This document shows positions 8,497-16,784 of a stretch of DNA of 62,722 bases, piece by piece (the first letter of the stretch is position 1; each line of letters opens with the position of its first letter). The notes under the pieces were generated by a model. That model was not told the DNA's origin, made no database searches, and saw only the letters and a program-made list of their open reading frames with translations. Made by a program: the position numbers and the translations under genes. Source of the stretch: Pseudomonadota bacterium (GTDB lineage: Bacteria > Pseudomonadota > Alphaproteobacteria > Rhizobiales > Xanthobacteraceae); the NCBI GenBank assembly GCA_023404705.1, contig JAEYAU010000078.1, positions 1 to 62,722 on the forward strand, written 5' to 3'.

Positions 8497-9159
8497 ATGA
8501 CCCGAATGGTCCGCGGGACGCGACGCGGCTACGCAGAGATGCGCTCCGGTCGCGCGCAATCATCTAAAGAGTCCCCGACGCCCCTGCCCTTCGCCCTCTC
8601 GGTCGCGTTGATCCTGGCCGTGCCCGGACCGACCAACACGCTGCTCAGCGCCAGCGGCGGCACCAAGGATCTGCGTCACGCAGCGGAGCTGATCGCGGCC
8701 GAGGTCGTCGCCTATCTCACGGCGATCGCGGTGCTGCGCGTCGCGGGCCACTGGGCGACCGCGCTCCTGCCCGGCCTCGCGCCGCTGCTGCAGGCAAGCA
8801 TCGCGGCCTATCTGCTCGTGCTCGCGTGGCAGCTGTGGAAGAGCGGCACGGTGGCGGCCGCTGCCGAAAGCCCGGTCGGGCCGCGCCAGGTGTTCCTCGT
8901 GACGCTGACCAACCCGAAGGCGCTGGTCTTCGCCTATGGCATCTTCCCGGCCGCGCTCGACGGGCTGGTCGTCGCCGGGCACGCGCTCGTCTTCGCGCTG
9001 ATCACCGCGGCCGTCGCGACCACTTGGATCCTGATCGGCATCATGCTGCGACGTGGTCTCTTGAGTCGCGGCGCCGCGCACCTCGTGCCGCGCATTGCGG
9101 CCGTGGTGATCCTTGTGTTCGCCACCGGCGCCGCCGGCTCGGCGCTCGCGATGCTGTGA
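8497..9159 (+). CDS. LysE/RhtB-family amino-acid exporter
   Basis: This 220-residue membrane protein has about six helices and the family's N-terminal VPGPTNTLL motif followed by the LTNPKALVFAYGIF segment. LysE/RhtB proteins export amino acids or related metabolites. The stretch before the first helix (about 30 residues) is basic and atypical, so the real start may be the ATG at 8539. It stands alone; a strong terminator follows at 9279. Confidence 0.75.
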   Translation: MTRMVRGTRRGYAEMRSGRAQSSKESPTPLPFALSVALILAVPGPTNTLLSASGGTKDLRHAAELIAAEVVAYLTAIAVLRVAGHWATALLPGLAPLLQASIAAYLLVLAWQLWKSGTVAAAAESPVGPRQVFLVTLTNPKALVFAYGIFPAALDGLVVAGHALVFALITAAVATTWILIGIMLRRGLLSRGAAHLVPRIAAVVILVFATGAAGSALAML

Positions 9160-9278
9160 GGCGCGCTTCTCGCGCGGGCGGATACGCGTGGAACGTGATC
9201 GCGGTCACAAACGCAGAGAGCGGATCATGCGACAAAGGGAGTGACGGTGCCCTCCGCCGTCCCCTCCCCCCGAACTTC

Positions 9279-9310
9279 AGACCCCGGCCTTGCGCCGGGG
9301 TCTTTTTCTT
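9279..9310 (+). terminator. Rho-independent terminator
   Basis: A perfect 10-bp stem, AGACCCCGGC / GCCGGGGTCT, with a 5-base loop is followed by TTTTTCTT. Orientation fits termination of the LysE-family transcript before the convergent aminotransferase gene. Confidence 0.9.
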
Positions 9311-9321
9311 CGCGGCCGCGG

Positions 9322-10668
9322 CTATGCCACCGCGCTGATGACCGTCTTCACCTTCTCGAACATCTGGCCGATCTCGTCCTCGCTGACGATCAGCGGCGGC
9401 GAGAAGGCGAGCGTGTCGCCGGCGATGCGGAACATGAGGTCGTGCTCGTGGAACGCCTTCTCCATGGCGTCGTAGGCGCGCTTGCCGACCGCATCGGGCT
9501 TGGAGGCGAGGTCGATCGCGGCGACGAGGCCGACGGTGCGGATGTCGAGCACGCCGGGCGCGCCCTTGAGCGCCATCGCGGCGTCGGCCATCAGCGGCTC
9601 GAGCTTGCGCGCGCGCTCGAACAGGCCCTCGTCGCGATAGAGATCGAGCGTCGCGAGACCGGCCGCGCAGGCGAGCGGATGCGCCGAATAGGTGTAACCA
9701 TGAAACAGCTCGATGGCGTGGTCCGGGCCCTTCATGAAGGCGTCGTGGATGCCCTTGCGCACGACCACGCCGGCCATCGGCACGGCGCCGGAGGTGACGC
9801 CCTTGGCAAACGTGATCATGTCGGGCTGCACGCCGTAGCGCTCGGCCGCGAAGGCGTAGCCGAGACGGCCGAAGCCGGTGATCACCTCGTCGAAGATCAA
9901 CAGGATGCCGTGCTTATCGCAGATCTGGCGCAGGCGCTGGAGATAGCCCTTGGGCGCCGGGATCACGCCGGTCGAGCCCGCCATCGGCTCGACGATCACG
10001 GCCGCGATGGTGGACGCGTCGTGCAGCGCGACGATGCGGTCGAGCTCGTCCGCGAGATGCGCGCCCCACTCGGGCTCGCCCTTCGAGAAGGCCTGCTGCT
10101 CGCGATTATAGGTGTGCGGCAGATGATCGACGCCCGCCAGCATGGCGCCGAAATGCTTGCGGTTGTTGACGATGCCGCCGACCGAGATGCCGCCGAAGCC
10201 GACGCCGTGATAGCCGCGCTCACGGCCGATCAGGCGCGTGCGCGAGGCTTCGCCGCGCACATTGTGATAGGCGAGCGCGATCTTGAGCGCAGTGTCGACC
10301 GCCTCCGAGCCGGAGTTGCAGAAGAACACCTGGTCGAGATCGCCGGGCGCGAGCGCCGCGATGCGGCTCGCGAGCTCGAAGGCCTTAGGATGGGAGAACT
10401 GGAAGGCCGGCGGATAGTCGAGCTCTGCGGCCTGGTTTTGGATCGCAGCCACGATGGAGTCGCGGTTGTGGCCGGCATTCACGCACCACAGGCCGGCGGA
10501 ACCATCGAGCACGGGGCGGCCTTCGGGCGTGTAGTAGTGCATGTTCTTCGCCCGCACGATCAGCCGCGGCGCCTTCTTGAAAGCCCGGTTGGCCGTGAAG
10601 GGCAGCCAGAACGAGCCGAGATCGTTGGGAACGGCCGGCGCGACGGGGCGGCTGGTGGCAGTCGACAT
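9322..10668 (-). CDS. Omega-amino acid:pyruvate aminotransferase (class III, PLP)
   Basis: This 448-residue aminotransferase resembles beta-alanine:pyruvate transaminases. It shows FCNSGSEAVDTALKIA, the RERGYHG motif, IFDEVITGFGR, and the PLP-binding Lys289 in TFAKGVTSG. The likely reaction moves an omega-amino group to pyruvate, giving an aldehyde or semialdehyde and alanine. It stands alone. The start codon is supported by GGAGA about 6 bases upstream on the minus strand. The exact substrate is open, since class III enzymes vary widely. Confidence 0.9.
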   Translation of the reverse strand: MSTATSRPVAPAVPNDLGSFWLPFTANRAFKKAPRLIVRAKNMHYYTPEGRPVLDGSAGLWCVNAGHNRDSIVAAIQNQAAELDYPPAFQFSHPKAFELASRIAALAPGDLDQVFFCNSGSEAVDTALKIALAYHNVRGEASRTRLIGRERGYHGVGFGGISVGGIVNNRKHFGAMLAGVDHLPHTYNREQQAFSKGEPEWGAHLADELDRIVALHDASTIAAVIVEPMAGSTGVIPAPKGYLQRLRQICDKHGILLIFDEVITGFGRLGYAFAAERYGVQPDMITFAKGVTSGAVPMAGVVVRKGIHDAFMKGPDHAIELFHGYTYSAHPLACAAGLATLDLYRDEGLFERARKLEPLMADAAMALKGAPGVLDIRTVGLVAAIDLASKPDAVGKRAYDAMEKAFHEHDLMFRIAGDTLAFSPPLIVSEDEIGQMFEKVKTVISAVA

Positions 10669-10993
10669 GAAATTCTCCAGTGGTCTTGGCCAGTGATCGG
10701 TTAACGGTATCCTATACCAGCGAAGGGGCCGGCTCCGGAAGCACCGCATCCCATCGTCGGCACTCTGGCGCAAGCTGCGCGTTCAGGTGCGGTATCGCAC
10801 TTAGATACCTATCCGCATCCTGCGGGGGTGAAATGTCGCGCGTTACACCCCATATCACGGCGGCTCGACCGTAGTCGCAGCGGGAACGAGCGCCGCATTC
10901 GCTTGATTTCGGATAGACCTGCGGCGAATCCGTGCATTACCTTGGGTCGAGAACGAACAGACCGCTGCGGTCTGGTCGTGACGCACTGCATGT
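10669..10993. other. 325-bp intergenic region with a 17-bp palindrome
   Basis: No credible gene lies here. It holds the promoter zones of the aminotransferase (minus) and the TPR protein (plus). The notable element is CAGACCGCTGCGGTCTG at 10958-10974, two perfect 8-bp arms around one base, 37 bp before ATG 11012. Such a tight repeat is more likely a protein-binding site than an RNA hairpin. Confidence 0.5.
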
Positions 10994-11011
10994 TTGTTGC
11001 GCGATGCTGCC

Positions 11012-12811
11012 ATGACGATGATGAGCGCGACTGAGGATCAGGTTCGAAGCCCCGACGCCGCCGAGGTGCGCGCCGCGCTCGCTCGCATGCTGGCGAGCGA
11101 GCCGTTCCGCGGCTCGGCGCAGCTCGCCGCGTTCCTGCGCTTCATCGTCGAGGAGACGCTGGCGGGCAATGCGGACCGGATCAAGGGCTATGCGATCGCG
11201 GTCGAGGCGCTCGGGCGGGACTCGAGCTTCGATCCGGCGATCGACCCGATCGTGCGCGTGGAAGCGAACCGGCTGCGCCGCGCGATCGACACCTATTATG
11301 CGGGGCCCGGCCAGCACGATCCGATCGTGATCGGGCTCAAGCGCGGCGGCTATGTGCCGACCTTCCACAGCCGCGACGTCGTGCCTGCGCCCGCGTCTGA
11401 GCCAGCCAAGTCCGCCGAGGCTCCCTCGAGCGCCGTTCCGGGCTGGCGCGCGCCGATCGACCGCATGCTGCTGCATCCGGTGCGGCTCGCTCTGTTCGTC
11501 GCGGTGGTCGCGGCGGCAGTCAGCATCGGTCTCGATCTCACCGGACGCGTGATCGGCTGGATCACAGAGCCGGCTCCGCAGTCGACGAACGCCGCGCCGG
11601 TAACATTGCTGCGTGGGGGGCCGGGCTTCCCGGCGCTGCATGTCGAGCTATTCGACAATGACGGCACGCCGAGCGGCACCGCGATCGGGATCGATCCGCT
11701 GCGCAGCCGGCTGCAGGATGCGCTGTCGCGCTTCGAGGAGCTCGAGGTGCTCACCGAGCCCGCGCCGGGTCCGCTGCGCAGCAGCGAAGTCCGCCCGGCG
11801 CGCGGCGTCTACCGGCTGACCGGCACGCTCGCCTATGCGAGCGAGAACGCCGTGAACCTGACGGTGCGGCTGATCGATGTGGAGAGCGGCGCGCTGGTGT
11901 GGAACCGCACGTTCGAGGACGTGCGCGAGGATGCGGATCCGGATTCCATCAAGGAGCTGACGCTTCTGCAGGTCGTGACCGCACTGGCGCAGCCAAACGG
12001 CATCATTCAGGCGCGCGAGCGGCAGCGCCGCGCCGCCGGCGGCACGGTCGAGGCGCGCTACGGCTGCGTGCTCGACACCTACGACTATCTGCGCACCTAT
12101 GACCGCGCCGCACATGCGCAGGTGCGCGCCTGCCTCGAGCAGGCGATCGTGAGCGATCCAGACTTCTCGCTCGGCTATGCGCTGCTCGCCGAGATCTACA
12201 CCCGTGAGTTCGTCTCCGACTTCGATGCCGAGCCCGAGAACCCGGCGCTCGACCGGGCGCTGCGCGCCGCACAACGCGCCGTCGAGCTCGCGCCCGCGAG
12301 TGCGCACGCGCATCTCGCGCTGATGGGCGCGCACTTCGCGCGCCGCGAGGACGGGGCCGCGCTGCAGGCCGGCCAGCGCGCCGTGCGGCGCAACCCCGAC
12401 GCCATGCACATCCTGGCGGACTATGCCTATGTGCTGACCCTCCTCGGCGAGGTCGAGAAAGGCGCCGAGCTGCTGCACAAGGTCGCCGAAGCGGGCGCGG
12501 TGCTGATGTATCGCACGCAGCATGCGCTGTTCATCAGCGCGTATCTGGCGGGCGACGTGGAAGCCGCGACGCTGCACGCCAACTCGATCGCGACCGACTC
12601 CTTCCCGCTCGGCCTCACCGCCAAGGCGCTGGCGGCCGCGAAGGCCGGCGACAAGCGGCGCGCGCGGCAGATCATCGACCGGCTGGTAGCGCTGCAGCCG
12701 AGCTGGGGTCGCGACCCGCATGGCGAGCTGCGCAAGGTCTTCCGCGACACCACGATGGCGGAGCGCTTCGCGGCCGACCTCGCCGCGATCGGCCTCGGCG
12801 CGACGAACTAG
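11012..12811 (+). CDS. TPR protein with N-terminal CadC/adenylate-cyclase-like regulatory domain
   Basis: The protein has about 599 residues. The N-terminal ~110 residues (LAAFLRFIVEETLAGNADRIKGYAIAVEALG, then DPIVRVEANRLRR and PIVIGLKRGGYVPTF) match a domain common in rhizobial proteins annotated as adenylate-cyclase-like or DNA-binding regulators. A single membrane helix follows (about residues 155-175), then a TolB-N-like segment (about 195-310) and TPR-like helices to the end. No cyclase catalytic domain is present. The start may be ATG 10994 or 11012; the later one follows the upstream palindrome more naturally. A membrane-bound regulator is likely, its target unknown. Confidence 0.7.
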   Translation: MTMMSATEDQVRSPDAAEVRAALARMLASEPFRGSAQLAAFLRFIVEETLAGNADRIKGYAIAVEALGRDSSFDPAIDPIVRVEANRLRRAIDTYYAGPGQHDPIVIGLKRGGYVPTFHSRDVVPAPASEPAKSAEAPSSAVPGWRAPIDRMLLHPVRLALFVAVVAAAVSIGLDLTGRVIGWITEPAPQSTNAAPVTLLRGGPGFPALHVELFDNDGTPSGTAIGIDPLRSRLQDALSRFEELEVLTEPAPGPLRSSEVRPARGVYRLTGTLAYASENAVNLTVRLIDVESGALVWNRTFEDVREDADPDSIKELTLLQVVTALAQPNGIIQARERQRRAAGGTVEARYGCVLDTYDYLRTYDRAAHAQVRACLEQAIVSDPDFSLGYALLAEIYTREFVSDFDAEPENPALDRALRAAQRAVELAPASAHAHLALMGAHFARREDGAALQAGQRAVRRNPDAMHILADYAYVLTLLGEVEKGAELLHKVAEAGAVLMYRTQHALFISAYLAGDVEAATLHANSIATDSFPLGLTAKALAAAKAGDKRRARQIIDRLVALQPSWGRDPHGELRKVFRDTTMAERFAADLAAIGLGATN

Positions 12812-12845
12812 CCGATCCGATCCCGGCCGTTCGCCCGGATCCGGG

Positions 12846-12872
12846 CGTCACAAACGGATCCGCTCAATCGTC
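12846..12872 (+). promoter_or_regulatory. ECF41-type promoter upstream of the sigma gene
   Basis: CGTCACA (12846-12852), a 16-base spacer, then CGTC (12869-12872). This matches the known ECF41 promoter type (TGTCACA-N16-CGTC) except for the first base. It lies 16 bp upstream of the sigma ATG, implying autoregulation. Confidence 0.75.
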
Positions 12873-12888
12873 AGGTGGCAAAGGCCCT

Positions 12889-13842
12889 ATGCAACATGGG
12901 ACAATGCCGCCAATGACACGCAACGCGACACCGCCCGCCGGGCTGCGCCAGGGAACGCCCGAGGCGCGATCACAAGCCGAGATCTTCGAAGCGGCACGCC
13001 CGCGGCTCCTTGGCATCGCCTACCGGATCCTCGGCTCGCGGGCCGAGGCCGAGGACGCCGTACAGGACACGTTCCTGCGCTGGCAGGCGACCGAACTTGC
13101 GGCCATCGAGTCGCCCGGGGCCTGGCTGACGACCGCCTGCACGCGCCGCTCCATCGACATGCTGCGGGCCGCCTATCGCAGCCGCGTCGACTATGTCGGC
13201 AGCTGGCTGCCAGAGCCGGTCCACACCTCGATCGACAGCGAGGCGGAGTCGCACATGGAGCTTTCATCCTCTCTCTCGACCGCCTTCCTGCTGATGCTGG
13301 AGCGGCTGACGCCGAAAGCGCGCGCGGCCTATCTGCTCTACGAGATTTTCGAGATGACCTATGCGGATGTCGCGGCCTCGCTCGACATGAGCGAGCCGGC
13401 GTGCCGCAAGCTGGTGTCGCGCGCCAAGGCGCGCATCGGTGACGATCAGCCGCGCTACCAGCCGACGCGGGAACGCCAGGAGGAGCTGCTCGCGGCCTTC
13501 GAGGACGCCATCCGCACCGGCCGGCCGGGCGGCCTCGCGCAGATGCTGGCGAGCGACGTGCGCCTGACCGCCGACGGCGGCGGCAAGGTCGCGGCGGCGC
13601 GTGTGCCGATCGAGGGCGACGCCGTGCTGGCCTTCGTGACGGAGCGCCTGAGCCAGTGGTGGACGGCCTACGAATGGGACTTCACCGAGCTCAACGGCGC
13701 TCATGGGCTGGTGTTGAGGCAAGCGGGCGAGATCGTCGCGACGGTCTCGTTCGCGTTCGATCGTTCGGACCGCGTCACCGACATCTTCATCGTGCGCAAT
13801 CCCGACAAGCTCGCGCATCTCGGCGACGCGTCTATTCACTAG
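12889..13842 (+). CDS. ECF41-group RNA polymerase sigma factor (SigJ-like) with SnoaL-like C-terminal domain
   Basis: This 317-residue sigma factor has region 2 (about residues 33-100), a linker with the group hallmark WLPEP (106-110), region 4 (about 130-185) and a C-terminal SnoaL-like extension with DGGG (229-232) and NPDKL (304-308). In ECF41 factors this extension replaces a separate anti-sigma factor and controls activity. Several in-frame ATGs exist (12889, 12904, 12913); 12889 has AAAGG upstream. Identical promoter motifs precede this gene and the ABM gene at 14065, so both are probably its targets. Confidence 0.92.
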   Translation: MQHGTMPPMTRNATPPAGLRQGTPEARSQAEIFEAARPRLLGIAYRILGSRAEAEDAVQDTFLRWQATELAAIESPGAWLTTACTRRSIDMLRAAYRSRVDYVGSWLPEPVHTSIDSEAESHMELSSSLSTAFLLMLERLTPKARAAYLLYEIFEMTYADVAASLDMSEPACRKLVSRAKARIGDDQPRYQPTRERQEELLAAFEDAIRTGRPGGLAQMLASDVRLTADGGGKVAAARVPIEGDAVLAFVTERLSQWWTAYEWDFTELNGAHGLVLRQAGEIVATVSFAFDRSDRVTDIFIVRNPDKLAHLGDASIH

Positions 13843-13854
13843 ATGGGCATGCTG

Positions 13855-13984
13855 TAGGGTGTGCTCAGCGCGCCATACGATCTCGTTTGAACAATGAGTT
13901 CGACCGCGCTGAGCGCACGCGTGCGCTCGGCGGATCGACGCTCATCGTCCAACGAAATGCTCGGGCCGCCGAGCACACCCTACG
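13855..13984. repeat. Palindromic repetitive element, copy B (130 bp)
   Basis: It has the same ends as copy A at 2642: TAGGGTGTGC and GCACACCCTACGA. The first hairpin is GTGCTCAGCGCG (13861-13872) with CGCGCTGAGCGCAC (13905-13918); the second is GTGCGCTCGGCGG (13921-13933) with CCGCCGAGCAC (13966-13976). The centre is an 18-bp perfect palindrome (13911-13928). Stem sequences differ from copy A but keep pairing. It lies between the sigma gene and its second promoter. Confidence 0.88.
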
Positions 13985-13989
13985 AGGCG

Positions 13990-14016
13990 CGTCACACACT
14001 CCTCTTCTCGAACGTC
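13990..14016 (+). promoter_or_regulatory. ECF41-type promoter upstream of the ABM gene
   Basis: CGTCACA (13990-13996), a 16-base spacer, then CGTC (14013-14016). Motifs and spacing are identical to the site at 12846-12872. It lies 48 bp upstream of the ABM start codon and 6 bp after the palindromic element. Confidence 0.75.
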
Positions 14017-14064
14017 ACACGGGCATGAGCCAGCGGGCTCGCCACACAGTTCGAGGAGACCATC

Positions 14065-14379
14065 ATGAGCAAGAACGCACTCTACATCCGGCATCAGGCC
14101 AAGCCCGGCAAGCGCGATGAGGTGCGGCGCGTGTGGGAGACATATGCGCGCGACTACGTCGAGGGCAGCAAGGGCCAGCTCGCCTACTTCTACGGCTACG
14201 ACGACAAGGATCCCGATTCGATCGTGGTCTTCGCGCTGCAAGCCGATCAGGGCGCGGCGCAGGATTTCGTGAAGCAGCCGTGGTTCGCGGACTACGATCG
14301 GGAGACGAAGGCGCTGCTCGCGGGACCGTCCGAGTTCCGGACCGCCACGCCGCAGTGGACGAAAGTCGGCGCCGCCTAG
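14065..14379 (+). CDS. ABM-domain monooxygenase-like protein
   Basis: This 104-residue protein is a single antibiotic-biosynthesis-monooxygenase (ABM) ferredoxin-like fold, recognised by the N-terminal YIRHQAKPGKRDEVRRVWE and the central YFYGYDDKDPDSIVVFALQ. Members are small dimeric oxygenases of quinols or anthrones, or simply ligand binders. RBS GAGGAGA lies 8 bases upstream. ECF41 sigma genes usually sit beside small redox genes (carboxymuconolactone decarboxylase, oxidoreductase or epimerase types), so this ABM protein probably fills that place. Its substrate is unknown. Confidence 0.8.
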   Translation: MSKNALYIRHQAKPGKRDEVRRVWETYARDYVEGSKGQLAYFYGYDDKDPDSIVVFALQADQGAAQDFVKQPWFADYDRETKALLAGPSEFRTATPQWTKVGAA

Positions 14380-14387
14380 GCGCGCAA

Positions 14388-14420
14388 GACTCCGGAGCGG
14401 CGGATCGCCGCGCCGGAGTC
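14388..14420. repeat. Strong hairpin after the ABM gene
   Basis: GACTCCGG (14388-14395) pairs with CCGGAGTC (14413-14420), with a further CGGCG/CGCCG stem inside. There is no T-run, so it is more likely an mRNA-stabilising or attenuating hairpin than an intrinsic terminator. Confidence 0.55.
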
Positions 14421-14483
14421 CACACACGCAGTCTGTTCATCCCCACCCGATCAGAGCCGCAGCACGGCGGCGCGAGGCTTCTC

Positions 14484-15884
14484 ATGAGCACCATCGAACA
14501 TGCGGGCGAGGCCCGCTGGGCCGCGCTCCTCAGCGGCAGAAACGCGATCTATTCCCTCATCCTGGCGGGCGGCGTCATGCTGCATGCCCTCAACATCTAT
14601 ATCGTGGTGACGATCCTCCCGTCCGTGGTCGGCGAGATCGGCGGGCTCGCCTACTACGCCTGGAGCACGACGCTGTTCGTCGTCGCCTCGATTCTCGCCG
14701 CGGCGCTCTCGTCACGCGTGCTCGAGCGCGTCGGGGCCGGCGGCGCCTATGCGGGCGCGACCGTCCTGTTCCTGGCGGGCGCGCTGATCTGCGCGACGGC
14801 GCCGGCCTTTCCGGTGCTGCTGGCGGGGCGCTTCGTGCAGGGCCTCGGCGGCGGGCTTCTCTCGGCGCTCGCCTATGCGGTGATCCGCCTCGTCTATCCG
14901 GAAACGCTGTGGTCGCGCGCGATCAGCCTGATCTCCGCGATGTGGGGCGTGTCGACCCTCGTGGGTCCGGCGGTCGGGGGCGTGTTCGCGGAGCTGCAGA
15001 TGTGGCGCATGGCATTCTGGTCCGTGGTCCCGCTCGCGGTGGTCTTGGGCGCGGCCGCGATCATCATGCTGCCGCGCACGAGCCGCGGGGAAGCGAAGCC
15101 GCTGCCGCTCGCACAGCTGTCGCTCATGACCGTCTCGGTCGTCGCGGTCTCGATGGGAGGCATCACCGCCAATCCGGTTTGGAACGCGGCGGGACTGGTC
15201 GTGGCCGTACTGTTCGCGGCGCTGCTGGCGCGCGTGGAGCGCCGCGCGAGCGCCCGGCTGCTGCCGAAGGGAGCACTCGATGGCGCGGGCAAGCTCGTTG
15301 CGCTCTATGCCACAATCGCGCTGCTGGTGATCGGGATGCAGACCGACATCTTCATCCCCTACTTCCTGCAGGTGCTGCACGGCCTCTCGCCCCTGATCGC
15401 CGGCTATCTCGCGGCACTGATCGCGATGGGCTGGACACTCGGCTCGATCCTCAGCGCTGGCCGGTCCGGGGACACGGCGCTGCGCGCGATCCGCATCGGC
15501 CCTGTGCTGGTCCTCGTCGGGCTCGCGCTCCTGCTCGGCCTGCTTCCGGTTGCGGGCGGCTTCGGATGGCTGCTCGTCCCGATCAGCGCGGGCCTGCTGC
15601 TGGTCGGGCTCGGCATCGGCGTCGCGTGGCCGCATCTCGTCACGAGCGTGTTCAAGGAGACGCCCGCCGCCGAGCAGGGGCTGGCCGCCGGCTCGATCAC
15701 CACCGTGCAGCTCTATGCGACGGCGTTCGGCGCCGCGGCAGCCGGCATGGTGGCGAACCTCGGCGGCCTCAGCACTCCGGGCGGCGCCGCGGGTGCTGCG
15801 GGCGCAGCGTTCCTGCTGTTCGCGGCTTTCCTGACCGCGCCCCTCCTCGGCCTCATCGCCACACAAAGGCTCACGCGACGCTGA
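14484..15884 (+). CDS. MFS transporter (drug/solute antiporter type)
   Basis: This 466-residue protein has about 14 hydrophobic segments and the MFS-like loops GRFVQGLGGGLLSALAYAVI and GVSTLVGPAVGGVFAE (motif C-like, typical of antiporters). It probably exports a small molecule. It follows the ABM gene by about 100 bp and may share its transcript, read through the hairpin at 14388. No extra ECF41-like promoter was found before it. The start at ATG 14484 places the first helix about 20 residues in; the RBS is weak. Confidence 0.8.
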   Translation: MSTIEHAGEARWAALLSGRNAIYSLILAGGVMLHALNIYIVVTILPSVVGEIGGLAYYAWSTTLFVVASILAAALSSRVLERVGAGGAYAGATVLFLAGALICATAPAFPVLLAGRFVQGLGGGLLSALAYAVIRLVYPETLWSRAISLISAMWGVSTLVGPAVGGVFAELQMWRMAFWSVVPLAVVLGAAAIIMLPRTSRGEAKPLPLAQLSLMTVSVVAVSMGGITANPVWNAAGLVVAVLFAALLARVERRASARLLPKGALDGAGKLVALYATIALLVIGMQTDIFIPYFLQVLHGLSPLIAGYLAALIAMGWTLGSILSAGRSGDTALRAIRIGPVLVLVGLALLLGLLPVAGGFGWLLVPISAGLLLVGLGIGVAWPHLVTSVFKETPAAEQGLAAGSITTVQLYATAFGAAAAGMVANLGGLSTPGGAAGAAGAAFLLFAAFLTAPLLGLIATQRLTRR

Positions 15885-15935
15885 TGTCTCGTCGGCCGAA
15901 AAGCCCTGGTCCGGTGCGCCGCGGGACGCAGCGGA

Positions 15936-16586
15936 TCAGGCTTTGACCTCGGGATAATATTGCGGCGCCTCGCGTCGCTCGAACATGCCGTAGTCACGGA
16001 TGACGCGAATCTCGCGGTGGCGCAGCGCCGGATCCTGAGGCGCGCTGTGCAGCGCGCGGGCCGCGTCCGCGGTGGTCCAGGCGGCCAGCACGAGGAGCTT
16101 GCCGGGAGTCGTGATGCTCTCGAACGCCTCGTGATCGATCAGCCCCGACGGTGTGCGATCGAGCCCGAGACGGGCGACCAGCGCGTCCGAGTTCGCCGCA
16201 TCAGTCGGCGCCAGCTCCGTCACCGTCAGCACCTTGGCATCACCGATCTCGGTCTCGTCGAAGCGCTTCTGCTGCAGCACCACCTGGTCCGCCTGCGTGT
16301 CGCGGGTGATCTCGCCGACCCGCAGATGATAGTCCGCGAAGATCTCGAAGCGGCCCTTCTCCTGCACGACATGATGGCCCGCATGGGTGCGCCAGCGGAT
16401 CACGGCCTTCTCGTCGCGCCAGATCGAGAGCGAGAGCAGCCGGCCCTCGGTGCGCTTGCTGCCGAAGCGCTCGTTGTCGACGAAGCCGTCGATACGCTCG
16501 AGGTGAGGCTTCAACATCTTGGCGTGACCCAGATATTCCTCGAAGCGCTCCTTGCGCGGCTGGACCTCGAATACGACAGCGAACAT
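15936..16586 (-). CDS. ABM-family monooxygenase-like protein
   Basis: This 216-residue protein begins with an ABM domain: MFAVVFEVQPRKERFEEYLG, then a DGFVDNERFGSKRTEGRLLS segment and IWRDEKAVIRWRTHAGHH. The C-terminal half looks like a second, degenerate dimeric alpha/beta-barrel domain. Such proteins are often described as putative polyketide cyclase or heme-degrading-like, but no heme ligand is evident. It converges with the MFS gene; the ends are 51 bp apart. The start at 16586 gives the natural ABM N-terminus. Confidence 0.72.
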   Translation of the reverse strand: MFAVVFEVQPRKERFEEYLGHAKMLKPHLERIDGFVDNERFGSKRTEGRLLSLSIWRDEKAVIRWRTHAGHHVVQEKGRFEIFADYHLRVGEITRDTQADQVVLQQKRFDETEIGDAKVLTVTELAPTDAANSDALVARLGLDRTPSGLIDHEAFESITTPGKLLVLAAWTTADAARALHSAPQDPALRHREIRVIRDYGMFERREAPQYYPEVKA

Positions 16587-16740
16587 GGGCGAACTCCTCC
16601 GCGTCGCCGTGACTGTGGGCGGCGAACCGAGCGAGACATAGCGCATCGTTGCGAGAGAAGGCAGCCACGATCGTTTCGACCCGGGCCGAAGCGTGTCGGC
16701 ATGACGCTTCGTCACGCTCCGTCGCGGTGGAACGAGACGT

Positions 16741-16767
16741 GGATGGCCGGGACGAGCCCGGCCATGA
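16741..16767. repeat. Short palindromic repeat (GGATGGCCGGG type)
   Basis: ATGGCCGGG (16743-16751) pairs perfectly with CCCGGCCAT (16757-16765) around a 5-base loop. This sequence class is widespread in rhizobial genomes (established pattern). It sits 18 bp after the chemoreceptor stop codon and may stabilise or end its transcript. Confidence 0.7.
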
Positions 16768-16784
16768 CGCGGCGCGTCGATCGA

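Noticed and set aside
9241..10704. A 487-codon plus-strand frame opposite the aminotransferase
   Set aside because: The minus-strand frame has clear aminotransferase motifs; this one is its shadow and has Ala/Arg/Asp/His-rich, low-complexity content.
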